Assembly (NCBI GenBank): GCA_903632075.3
Contig: CAHIKZ030000957.1
Coordinates: forward strand, 1,346,501-1,410,500
Origin: Acanthosepion pharaonis
Taxonomy: Eukaryota > Mollusca > Cephalopoda > Sepiida > Sepiidae
Length of the DNA stretch: 64,000 bases
Reading direction: 5' to 3'
In this document: piece after piece, positions 55,291 through 64,000 of the stretch
Numbering within the stretch: the first letter of the stretch is position 1
How the letters are laid out: every line of letters starts with the position of its first letter
Translations under genes and position numbers: made by a program
The notes under the pieces: model-generated
Database searches by the model: none
What the model saw: the letters and a program-made list of their open reading frames with translations, nothing else
Told to the model about the DNA's origin: nothing

Positions 55291-55610
55291 CAAGGGCTGA
55301 ACTGCGAGCATGACCTTTGACATGTGCGCGTGAACACTATTAATGCGCCCCTCCTTTCAGCGTCTTATTTGGTGTAAACTACTGCTTTAACCCCGTCCTT
55401 AATATGTACTCACTTCCTCTCCCCGTTTTTAATACCCACGATCATAATGTCCCCACCCGCTTTTCACCACCATATACCTTAATGCGGTTTTCGCATTGTT
55501 TAGATAAGGTGATGGCCGTAACCACAATCTTTGACCTGTGCATGAAAACATTAATAATGCTCCCTTTCAGCCCCTTAATTCGTGTGAGCATCTGTTTATA
55601 CCACGTCCTT
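55275..55610. repeat. Direct duplication ~115 bp
   Basis: gaccttt(gaca)tgtgcgcgtgaaca(c) ... ttaatgcgcccctcctttcag ... taccccgtcctta at 55310-55400 is repeated, diverged, at 55530-55612 (gacctgtgcatgaaaaca ... aatgctccctttcag ... ccacgtcctta). Confidence 0.7.
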
Positions 55611-55611
55611 A

Positions 55612-56148
55612 GTACGTTTCGGCCGTTGTACGCTCCGGCCTTCTTCAGGTGGTTGGAATTTTGAACTAAACCCTTCATTTCGCTCACTGGGATAGACTGT
55701 TCTAGTTCCACGTGCCATGTTTAACGGATATCAGTTGTCAGTTATCTCCTGTTAATTCCCCTCTCCAAGTTCTCCATGGACACAAAGAGTGTGAGTTCAA
55801 TACCCAGTTAATGCTTCAATGCTTAATTCTTTATCCACTGTGCCATATTTATCCTCAAGGACACAGTGGATAAAGGCGTTGGTTAGATCCAGTGACAGCA
55901 CCCAAAGAGTGTGAGTTCGATACCTGGTTAAGGCGATGGAGAACTTGGCGAGGGCAATTAACAGGAGATAACTGATAACTGAAATCCATTAGACATGACA
56001 CGTGAAGCTAGAACAGTCTACCCCAGTGAGCGAAATAAAGGGTCGGCATTCCAACCACCTGAAGAAGGCCGGAGCGTACAACGGCCGAAGTGTTGTAATA
56101 AATATGGCGACAAAGATGAGGACAATAGTCCGAATAATGTAAATAGGG
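55612..56148. mobile_element. Foldback pair of tRNA-headed short elements
   Basis: The left part is a minus-strand tail (acgtttcggccgttgtacgc to 'tccaagttctccatgg'). A plus-strand unit follows with acagtggataaaggcgttgg (box A-like), gtgtgagttcgatacctgg (box B-like), body and tail (ccacctgaagaaggccggagc ... gtaaatag). It joins directly to Helitron coding sequence at about 56149. Confidence 0.8.
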
Positions 56149-56560
56149 AAATATTAGTTGCTAAAAATACTAGTGTTGCCAAAATCAATGAAGTACTGCT
56201 AAAAAGCTGAAGTGCCTACCAGGAAACCTTAAAGCCTACATGTCAATTGACAACGTTGCCGATTCACAAGAGGTTGTTCACTATTCCGTAGCGATTCTAA
56301 ACTCTTTGAATCGCTCCGGGCAATCACACCAAGTATTACGCCTTAAAATCGGACCCTCAATAATGTTACTGAGGAACCTGGGACCGCCAAAGCTCTGGAG
56401 TGGAACCCGTCTTCTGGTTAAAAAAATAACTGCTGCCACCTGTTATTGAGGCCACTATTCTGATAGGATGTACTATAAGAGAGGATGTATTCATACCAAG
56501 GATACCTCTCACCTCTACAGGTGCGAAAATCCTCTTTGCTCTACGCAGATTTTACTTATA
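56149..56560 (+). pseudogene. Helitron Pif1-type helicase, C-terminal fragment
   Basis: Frames give REILVAKNTSVAKINEVLLK, then CLPGNLKAYMSIDNVADSQE and LNSLNRSGQSHQVLRLKIGP (continuing SIMLLRNLGPPK), SGTRLLVKK and a final IHTKDTS. This reproduces the order of Helitron helicases: t(P)kN--v--iN---l--lpG----y-S-Ds-----, the LN-l--sG-P-H-L-LK-G-p-mLLRNl-p--GLcNGTRL block and the IPRI-l region. A frameshift at about 56206 and a lost GLCN turn mark it inactive. The Rep nuclease domain is not in the window. Confidence 0.87.
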
Positions 56561-56569
56561 CCAATTAAT

Positions 56570-56665
56570 CTCTTATTGTTCCTAATAAGATCTACGATAA
56601 ACATTAATCCTCTATCCGATACATAACATTCATTACAATATATTGTTATAATTGTTGTATTTTAT
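56570..56665 (+). repeat. Direct repeat, also at 57540-57640
   Basis: 'ctaataagatctac', 'taatcctctatc', 'cagtcacataac'-like and 'attgttataatt' occur in the same order at both places, about 970 bp apart. Confidence 0.8.
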
Positions 56666-56679
56666 TATTAGTTTAAGTC

Positions 56680-56965
56680 CTGGGTATGACGATAAACTAC
56701 ATCCGACAGCAAGGCTTCTCATCGGGGAACTGGAGTTTTTTTTTAGCAGTAGGGAACCTCCTTTTAATTGCTGTTGTTCCCTGGTCCACACTGACCCGAG
56801 GTGGTAGCACCAGTTAGGGTCCCAGCTAGGGGAAAATAGCGAACACCCAAACAAAGCTAAGAAGTATAAAAATACATTTTTATATTAAAAATACCAACAA
56901 CACTCCGTCCTGGGAATGACGATAAACTACATTCGCGTCCTGGGTAAGACGATAAACTACGTCCA
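56680..56965. repeat. Dispersed element containing 30-bp satellite units
   Basis: cctgggtatgacgataaact at about 56678 and two units at about 56907-56965 match the 30.2-kb array. Between and after them is 'ggtggtagcaccagttaggg', as at 25.7 kb, and 'cccgaggtgg'. The array probably expanded from such an element. Confidence 0.8.
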
Positions 56966-57043
56966 ACAGCATGACCTCTGATCAAGAGGTTTTGAGGAGC
57001 ATAGAACCACTTCTTAATTGCTGGTGTTCCCAGGTCCACTCTA

Positions 57044-57244
57044 ACAAACTTTTTATTGCTGGTGTAGTGCCACGCCTACATTTTCTCGAATTCTCATTGG
57101 AAATGGACCAATCCGTGATTTTAGAGAAAAATTCGAATTACTCGCGATGGTTAAATTGTCCTATAATAAATATCATGTATTTATTAACCAATGAGAATTC
57201 GAGAAAATGTAGGCGTGGCACTACACCAGCAATAAAAAGTTTGT
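57044..57244. repeat. Perfect 57-bp inverted repeat with 87-bp spacer
   Basis: acaaactttttattgctggt ... gaattctcattgg (57044-57100) is exactly complementary to 57188-57244. Perfect identity implies recent origin or conversion. The surrounding sequence is the hairpin-repeat family (gtcggcattaaataacccat follows). Confidence 0.95.
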
Positions 57245-57479
57245 CGGCATTAAATAACCCATTGAAGTTGATATGTCGTAAAACAAAACAAACCAAACCA
57301 ACAATACTTTTTTTTATATCAAAAAGGTGAAACAATTCAATGATCAAAATACATTTTTAAAGAAAAATGGCAAACAATGAATTTTATCTGTAGTTGAAGG
57401 CAGACAATTGCGTTCAATATTTATTTGGTTGAAACCATAAAATTGGGTTTATATTACTTAGATTTCCGCATTAAATAAC

Positions 57480-57530
57480 CCATAGAGGTGTTGATATGCC
57501 GCTAAACGAAATCAACCAATGATTATTAGT
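57480..57530 (-). repeat. CGGCATATCAACC hairpin repeat copies
   Basis: Inverted copies at 57242-57280 and 57468-57510 (gcattaaataacccatagag then gttgatatgccg). Confidence 0.8.
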
Positions 57531-57639
57531 TACTGTTGTTAACCCCTTATTGTGCCTAATAAGGTCTACATTAAAAAACTAATCTTCTATCAGTCACATA
57601 ACTTTTATTACAGTCTATTGTTATAATTTTCTATAGCTG

Positions 57640-58140
57640 CATATATATAAGTATAAAAAAATGGGGAAAAAACTAGTGATTTACGATTTCAGGGACCTGC
57701 TCGGGGTTTTGGTCTAATTAGAATTTCTCATCAGGCAAAACTCTCCTCTCGTTGGAAGATAAACGCAATACTTCTGCCATCCCTTTGCTTGAATATACTC
57801 TTGAACCGTGCTAAACAAAGCTTAGTAAATACCAGAAGGTTGGCTAAACGAGATTTCTTCGATTAATTATGTCTTAGACTTTGTTCAGCGGAAATGATCG
57901 TAACTCCACTGCGATCCTGACTGACTGGCCAGAATTCAGCGCTTCTATACGAGCATGTTATGGCTTCATTGTTACATGTGGCTGATCGTATTGTACGTAG
58001 ATTCGCGCTGAAATAATTGCAAGAACCTACGTTGAGATTGAGTTGCTTAATGAGCTCTTGGCTTAATCTACCGCGAATAATATCAATCTTATGTTATCAT
58101 CCATCCAAGCATAGGGGTACATTTCGCGACTGATTAATTT
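57640..58140 (-). repeat. Interspersed repeat with CTGATGA-type end
   Basis: Minus strand: tgcctgatgagaaattctaa...gaccaaaaccccgagcaggt resembles the module arrangement of the other repeats (CTGATGA ... AAAA-C), but GAAA is AAAA and stem I is not evident. Preceded by a short TA tract (57642-57648). No coding. Confidence 0.5.
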
Positions 58141-58309
58141 GGAGAGAGTAATTAGTGCTATTTAACTTTTGAAGTCATCTTACTTTATAAGGAAAATTCT
58201 TGTTCGATTAAAATAGAATTTTCGAGTCAAGATCAGGAATATTCAGAGTGACACGAAAACACATTATGATTATAGATATTTTAAAAATGTTATGTACTGA
58301 AATAGTTTG

Positions 58310-58380
58310 TTTTGGTTTGGTTTGTTTTACGGTCTATCAACCTTAATAGGTTATTTAATGCCAGGACGCCGATGTAGTTT
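58310..58380 (+). repeat. Hairpin repeat with one 30-bp satellite unit
   Basis: ttttacggtctatcaacctt then aggttatttaatgccaggac and cgatgtagtttatcgtctta (inverted 30-bp unit). Confidence 0.75.
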
Positions 58381-58519
58381 ATCGTCTTACCCAGGACAGT
58401 GTACTGAAATAAAACACACAATTCGGAATACATACCCAAAGTAGTACCAACAGTAATTTTGGTTATAAATATTTAAAATATGTTTTCTACAGAAATTAAG
58501 GATGCAATTCGTTTCATTT

Positions 58520-58895
58520 GGTTTGGTTTGTTTAACGGCATATCAACATACTTATGGGTCATTTAATGCCGAAATTTAATTCTTTTGGGACCTTTGAATT
58601 GCTTTGATTGTTTAACGGCAAATCAACATCTTATGGATCATTTAATGCCAAAATTTTATTTTCTTAGGAGCTTTGATTTGCTTTGATTGTTTAACGGCAT
58701 ATCAATTCCTTATGGGTCATTTAATGCCAACATTTCATTTTCTTGTGACCTTTGATTTGCTTTGATTGTTTAACGGCATATCAATTCCTTATGGGTCATT
58801 TAATGCCAACATTTCATTTTCTTGGGACCTTTGATTTGCTTTGATTGTTTAACGGCATATCAATTCCTTATGGGTCATTTAATGCCGAAATCTAA
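58520..58895 (+). repeat. 79-bp tandem array of the hairpin repeat, 5 copies
   Basis: CGGCA at 58536, 58616, 58695, 58774 and 58853. Unit: ttgtttaacggcatatcaat, tccttatgggtcatttaatg, ccaacatttcattttcttgg, gacctttgatttgctttga. Confidence 0.95.
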
Positions 58896-59355
58896 TTTGG
58901 GGGGGACACTATATTTTTAAAAAATATGTATTGCTGGTAATATTTTTTTGCATCACAACGCGTCACTGTAATGTGGAGTATAAATATGATATCTGATAAT
59001 AATAATCGGACCATCTGACCCTGATGAGCGGTGCTCTGCGAAACTCTAATTTTTGCTAATGAATATTCATTGATTAATTGAATATTGTCGATCTTAAGGT
59101 ATGATGTAAAGTCTTTTCTCATTATTTTATTATAGAAATCAGTCAGTATCAAATAGATTGTCAGTGGCCAATAATTAATGCAAACTTTCTTGCAACGTTG
59201 CAAACGCCTCGTAATTTGCTTGGGGCTATATAGCATTGTGGCGACGTTACTGTAACTTTACATTCAATTATCTTCCTGACCCCAGACTGACCGCTCATCT
59301 CCAACGTTGTCACAATTTTATTTGTTTTAATTTTTATTATTTTTTTTATATTTGA
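58896..59355. other. Sequence with canonical hammerhead core, otherwise unassigned
   Basis: Apart from the motif at 59021-59043 I recognise nothing. The minus-strand frame 58892-59236 has no domain signature. Confidence 0.4.
59021..59043 (+). ncRNA. Hammerhead-like core with perfect CUGAUGA and stem II
   Basis: CTGATGA then GCGG-TGCT-CTGC then GAAA: consensus core positions and a 4-bp stem II (one G-U) with tetraloop, with no extra base. Stem III could be A-(ctc)-T; stem I is not evident from the flanks (gaccatctgacc / aattttt), so a functional fold is unproven. Confidence 0.4.
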
Positions 59356-59359
59356 CCCC

Positions 59360-59475
59360 GAGCAAGGGGTTTACGATGGGTGAAAGTGAGGAGAAAAGAC
59401 TGAATATAGGGGCGGGGTGAGGAAAAGACAAAAAATTGAAAGGACTCAAGAAGACAAAAGATGGTGATTGATGGT
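59360..59475 (-). pseudogene. LINE 3' tail fragment
   Basis: 'gggtgaaagtgaggagaaaa' 'gactgaatatagggg' 'gaaaagacaaaaa' 'ggactcaagaagacaaaaga' matches the 3' tails at 0.8 and 33.7 kb. Confidence 0.65.
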
Positions 59476-59569
59476 AAAGAATTGCTTAGACAATAAGATC
59501 TCATTATTTCTATTAATAAAATTTAGGTGGGGATTGTAAAAAGAAGATTCTTTCATGAGATGTGGAATT

Positions 59570-59775
59570 GGTTGTGGATGTGCAAATGCTGCAGCGGATA
59601 GCGGCTCAGAATCAGAAAATGGAAAGCCAAATTCTAATCGAGTTCCTTTCATTCAGAAATACCCTTCGAAATGGGAAGAATCCATCTCTACTCTCCACCG
59701 ACCACTAAGGAAGGGTGAAGTGGGCTTATTTACCTGTGGTTTGCAAGTCTATAAGACGGACAAATCTGAATTAAA
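59570..59775 (+). mobile_element. tRNA-derived SINE copy
   Basis: gcagcggatagcggctcaga ... ccaaattctaatcgagttcc ... tttcattcagaaatacccttc ... gaagaatccatct. Diverged member of the 28.4-kb family. Confidence 0.65.
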
Positions 59776-59947
59776 AAAAAAAGTACGTGGCTCCTACACT
59801 ACGGAAAAGATCTCCTAAGCAAGATCTCTATTTAATTTCGACAAAAGTGAATCATCAAAAACATATTATTGTACAAGAGAGGTGAAAGTTCCCATGTGAT
59901 GGATTATGCAACTATTGCATTGTACTATTGTGTAAATCATAAGTAAA

Positions 59948-60340
59948 TTTTAGGTTTGGTTTGGTTTATTTTGATTTACGGCATATCAAACTTAATGGGT
60001 TTTTTAATGCCGACAAGATTTTCAGGATTATTTCGTATGAATAGAATATGTATACTTTGGTTTATTTTGTTTTACGGCATATCAAACTTAATGGGTTTTT
60101 TAATGCCTACAAGATTTTCAGGATTATTTCGTATGAATAGAATATGTAGTCTTTGGTTTATTTTGTTTTACGGCATATCAAACTTAATGGGTTTTTTAAT
60201 GCCTACAAGATTTTTATGGTTTATTTCGTATGAATAGAATATGTATTCTTTGGATTATTATTTTTTTTGTTTTTGTTTTACGGCATATCAACCTCAATGG
60301 GTTATTTAATGCCGACAAGATTTTTAATGTTTAATGTTTA
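59948..60340 (+). repeat. 96-bp tandem array of the hairpin repeat, 3 copies plus a diverged fourth
   Basis: CGGCAT at 59979, 60075, 60171 and 60281. Unit includes aatgggttttttaatgccta and gtatgaatagaatatgta. The three in-phase copies produce a repeated FILFYGISNLMGFLMPTRF frame. Confidence 0.95.
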
Positions 60341-60544
60341 TATCTCTAATCGCATTTTGGACATATTCTCTTACTGATAACCACACGTTCTGTCCTCTTG
60401 GTTAATATATTTCTCGCCTTCTTTTGCTAGAGTCTTCTAGGCTATGATAAGCTGTTTTGTGTTATTGTCTTAGAGTCATTGTTTTGAAATTAGCTTCACA
60501 AGCCATTGTCAGTGAGTTTAATCATCACTGAGTGTACGTTTAAT

Positions 60545-60615
60545 GGTTTGGTTTGGTTCACGACATATCAACCTCAATGGGTTATTTAATGCCGACAAGA
60601 TTTTTAGGATAGGTT
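60545..60615 (+). repeat. Hairpin repeat copy
   Basis: ggtttggttcacgacatatc, aacctcaatgggttatttaa, tgccgacaagatttttagga: single copy with the 96-bp-type flank (gtatgaatagaatatg). Confidence 0.85.
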
Positions 60616-60689
60616 CGTATGAATAGAATATGTTTTCTTTGTAAGAAGTCAGTGTTTTTTTGTGTGTGAGGGTTCAAAATTTCCCCATA

Positions 60690-60850
60690 GCTGGGACATA
60701 AACTAATACTATTACCTTGGGTCAGGATAAACCTGAAAACACCCGGCAATTAAGAGATGGTTCCACGCTCCTCAAAACCTCCCGATCAGAGGGCTTGCTG
60801 CCGGATGTAGTTTATCGTCATACCAAGGAAGGTGCCTTTTGGGACTGAAG
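60690..60850 (-). repeat. Dispersed element with one 30-bp satellite unit
   Basis: ccccatagctgggac, ggcttgctgccggatgtagt, ttatcgtcataccaagg. Inverted relative of 56680-56965. Confidence 0.75.
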
Positions 60851-60904
60851 GCAACTAAAACCATTAATCACTGGTTTCAAACGAGTGATTAGATTATTTC
60901 TGCT

Positions 60905-61080
60905 ATTTGCCTGCATGTAATTGATGAGTTTGTGTTTCTTCATCAAAATGGAAAATTTACATTTTGGATTGTGTCGTTTTTTTTTTTGTTCAAAAGTGAT
61001 TGTCCCTTGCGTTTTCCAAGATCCTCGACGCTGCGGATAAGAAATAAAAAATGGATCTCAATTCCTTCATTTCTTTTTAC
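60905..61080 (-). pseudogene. Retroelement fragment related to 42450-42690
   Basis: Minus strand gives SILMKKHKLINYMQANSRNN then LITR, matching HSILTTKHRLINY...ANNRKNVIT at 42.5 kb, where Penelope-like RT follows. Assigned by that association. Confidence 0.5.
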
Positions 61081-61341
61081 ATGAATGACGTGTCAGTTCT
61101 TTTGCCATCAATGTCGGTTGCAAGTTTTATTTTTCTAGAGTTAATATGCAGGTGTATTTTAATGTAGCCAGTGTCCTCACAGACTGAAATTACACCCAAT
61201 CATATTTGTATTAATTTAAACGGTATTTTTAGTGGATGATTTGTATTTGAATAGACATTCCGTTTATTTATCAAACAATATATTTGTTTATTTTGACTGG
61301 CCTGTCGATTAAATATTGTCAGACAGAGAAATAAACATAGT

Positions 61342-61342
<1 letters not shown>

Positions 61343-61425
<83 letters not shown>

Positions 61426-61520
61426 GTGGAAAATATACATACATATGCAAAATATATAAATACACATACATGTATATTTTCAGAAAAAAAATTTCCAAGA
61501 GGAAGAATCCAGGTAGAAGT
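61343..61520. repeat. (CA)n(TA)n and adjacent dispersed repeat
   Basis: CA (61343-61387) and TA (61388-61419) runs; 61420-61520 (aatattagtggaaaatatac, tatgcaaaatatata) matches 49414-49520. Confidence 0.9.
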
Positions 61521-61534
61521 CAATGTCTAGGATA

Positions 61535-61800
61535 TAATAAAAAGGTTTAAACACTAATATTCCATGGTCATAATTTATTCCATTGGCATCGTAAATACGA
61601 TCCAAATCATCAGACCTACAAATTCAAAATGAAAACAAAAACCCACTCCGGAAGTGGAAAGAGAATTTAGAGAAAGTGTAAATATGAGGAGGAAGGAGAT
61701 TGAACCTTAACAGAGAGAATTTTAGGAGATGTGGGAGGAAGGGTTTTAAATGAGAGAAGAGAATGAATGTCGACGGATGTCTAATGCATAAAGATACATT
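61535..61800 (-). repeat. Dispersed repeat, inverted relative of 50040-50495
   Basis: 'tattccatggtcataattta', 'ttccattggcatcgtaaata' and 'cagacctacaaattc' are the inverse of 50400-50480. Confidence 0.75.
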
Positions 61801-62060
61801 TCGTGGTGATATATATACTTTTTACAGAAAGCGCGAATTTGTAAACAATGATTACTACCCCTAATACTGCAAAGCTCTTCCATGAATTGAGACCTATCTG
61901 TCATTGGCATGTTTATTCGAAAAACAGGTACGTAACATTTCACCTTCTTTTCAAACGAGCGCTTATAGTTGATAGCAAATCAGTCGGGTTTCGAGCCCGA
62001 ATTGAGGCAATCGGACGTCTAGCCACACTGATGAGCTGTGAAACAGTCTGTCTATAGATG

Positions 62061-62067
<7 letters not shown>

Positions 62068-62113
<46 letters not shown>
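62068..62113. repeat. (TA)n left of the Tigger-like element
   Basis: A TA run of about 45 bp. Confidence 0.96.
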
Positions 62114-63070
<957 letters not shown>

Positions 63071-63109
63071 TGGTATACATTTACTAAACAAGCAGAGTAA
63101 AGTAGTCGA

Positions 63110-63335
63110 TTAAAAATATGAGAAAGCAAGGCTTGGAGAATCTGATACTTACAGGTTGAATAGAGGAAAAGAGGGACAAGGGAAAGCAACGCATAACATA
63201 CCTAGTTGGCATAAGCAGGTGGATTACAGAACACGGCCTGTGGGAAGTGGCATGGGGGCAGAACTTATTGAGAGCTACAAGGGATAAGGGGAAGTGGAGA
63301 GCCATTAAAAAGACACATAAAAAGAAAAAAAATAA
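63110..63335 (+). pseudogene. RTE-like LINE C-terminal fragment
   Basis: Plus strand: RKQGLENLILTGRIEEKRDK, then GKQRITYLVGISRWI, QNLLRATRDKGKWRAI. This is the RKeGLENL-LTGrIEgkR--GrqR-tYL--l--W----------ll-at-d---WRam end of RTE-like LINE proteins. One of the cleaner fragments, followed by an A-rich stretch. Confidence 0.88.
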
Positions 63336-63344
63336 CAAAGCACT

Positions 63345-64000
63345 CTATAAACGGTCATCTTCAAATTACCACCGTCAGTCATCAAGCAGGTCCCACAATC
63401 AATAGACCGTAGGCATTCTGACAATTCTTCCAGTGAAAGCATCTTCCACGAAGCCAAAAAAGACTATGAAACGGCCCTAAACTACAGTGGATTCCCGGCA
63501 AAACTAACATGAACACCACACCGCAAAGAAAAGCCAGCAGGAAAGTTAACGCCATATGGTTCAACCCATCGTACAACAAAAACGTAAAACGTAGGAAAAA
63601 TATTTATTAAGCTCATACGCAAAGACTTCTCCGTAAAAGCACTCTCCATAAGATATTCAACAAAAATACAACAAAAAGCAGCGAAAACATGACACAAAAA
63701 TTAAGAAAGCACAATAAGAAAACAACCAACAAACCACCCGCACAAATCAAATCCACGTGTAACTGCAGGGCAAAGAACAAATGACCCTTCAATGGCAATT
63801 GCATGCAAAACAATGTAATATACAAAGTCACCTTAAAATCAGCAGATAACGTAGATATGATATACATTGGATTAACTTAGAGATGATGAAAGCAAAGGAA
63901 CTGCACACACAAACATCCTTTACAAACAGTAAATTTCGCATACAGCACAATGCTTTCTGGGAAATTAAAAAGAAAAAAATAAACCACACCAAAAATATAA
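63345..64000 (+). pseudogene. Penelope-like element, post-RT region to GIY-YIG, runs off the window
   Basis: Frames give RRHSDNSSSESIFHEAKKDY then ETALNYSGFPAKL, RKVNAIWFNPSYNKNVK, LHKIFNKNTTK, TCNCRAKNK.PFNGNCMQNN, IYKVTLKSADNVDMIYIGLT. This is the n-R-s-----e-F--ak--Y--aL--SGy--kL, rk--WFNPpy---V-tn--k-F--Li, H-l-KifN-nt-K, CNCR-Kn-CPl-G-C and YIGLT order of Penelope-like elements. One Cys of the CNCR..CPL..C cluster is replaced by a stop. The downstream GIY-YIG part (K-R---H--sF) is only hinted at in 63890-63950. Confidence 0.85.

Overview
This window looks like intronic DNA from an animal genome. It is AT-rich and dense in microsatellites, minisatellites and decayed retroelements and DNA transposons, and no complete gene is visible. 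The repertoire (Penelope-like elements with GIY-YIG domains, several LINE clades, tRNA- and 5S-headed SINEs, mariner, pogo/Tigger and Helitron remnants, long (TA)n tracts, very long introns) suggests a mollusc, most likely a coleoid cephalopod such as an octopus. That assignment is inferred from repeat style and not proven by a marker gene.

The only host coding sequence I can support is two small plus-strand exons, 4966-5080 (115 bp) and 51596-51671 (76 bp). Both have good splice sites and compatible phases. Joined in phase 0 they encode a continuous stretch of a cyclic-nucleotide phosphodiesterase GAF domain (PDE5/6/10/11 style). Almost everything between them is therefore one intron of about 46.5 kb. 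The flanking sequence (1-4965 and 51672-64000) would be the neighbouring introns.

Layout. 1-4.9 kb: GC-rich minisatellite, a LINE reverse-transcriptase remnant that received a second copy of its own 3' end, two antisense mariner fragments, and a 344-bp GC-rich insertion with a 16-bp target-site duplication just upstream of the first exon. 5-12 kb: LINE tail, 31-bp and 16-bp satellites around a Penelope-like element, a second Penelope-like fragment, and a foldback short element with a 12-bp target duplication. 12.5-16 kb: two copies of a LINE whose 3' half resembles a PD-(D/E)XK endonuclease. 17-27 kb: more short elements, a LINE RT remnant, a 54-bp minisatellite, a mariner MITE and mariner fragments. 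27-34 kb: Penelope-like fragments, tRNA SINE, a 25-copy 30-bp array. 34-46 kb: RTE-like LINE, telomere-like inverted tracts, 5S/tRNA composite SINEs, Penelope RT, and a tandem repeat split by a Penelope/SINE insertion. 47-51.5 kb: a 107-bp tandem array, SINEs and (TA)n. 52-64 kb: inverted repeats, a Helitron helicase remnant, hairpin-unit arrays, a pogo/Tigger remnant sitting in a (TA)n tract, and LINE and Penelope fragments.

The most interesting signals are: (1) repeated hammerhead-ribozyme-like modules (CTGANGA ... GAAA with a minimal stem III and a covarying stem I) at the ends of retroelements, several directly next to (TA)n; and (2) a short element with a tRNA-like promoter that shares its tail and foldback ends with a GIY-YIG Penelope-like element, consistent with an autonomous/non-autonomous pair. 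No enzyme in the mobile elements appears intact. All protein-level assignments are by eye.
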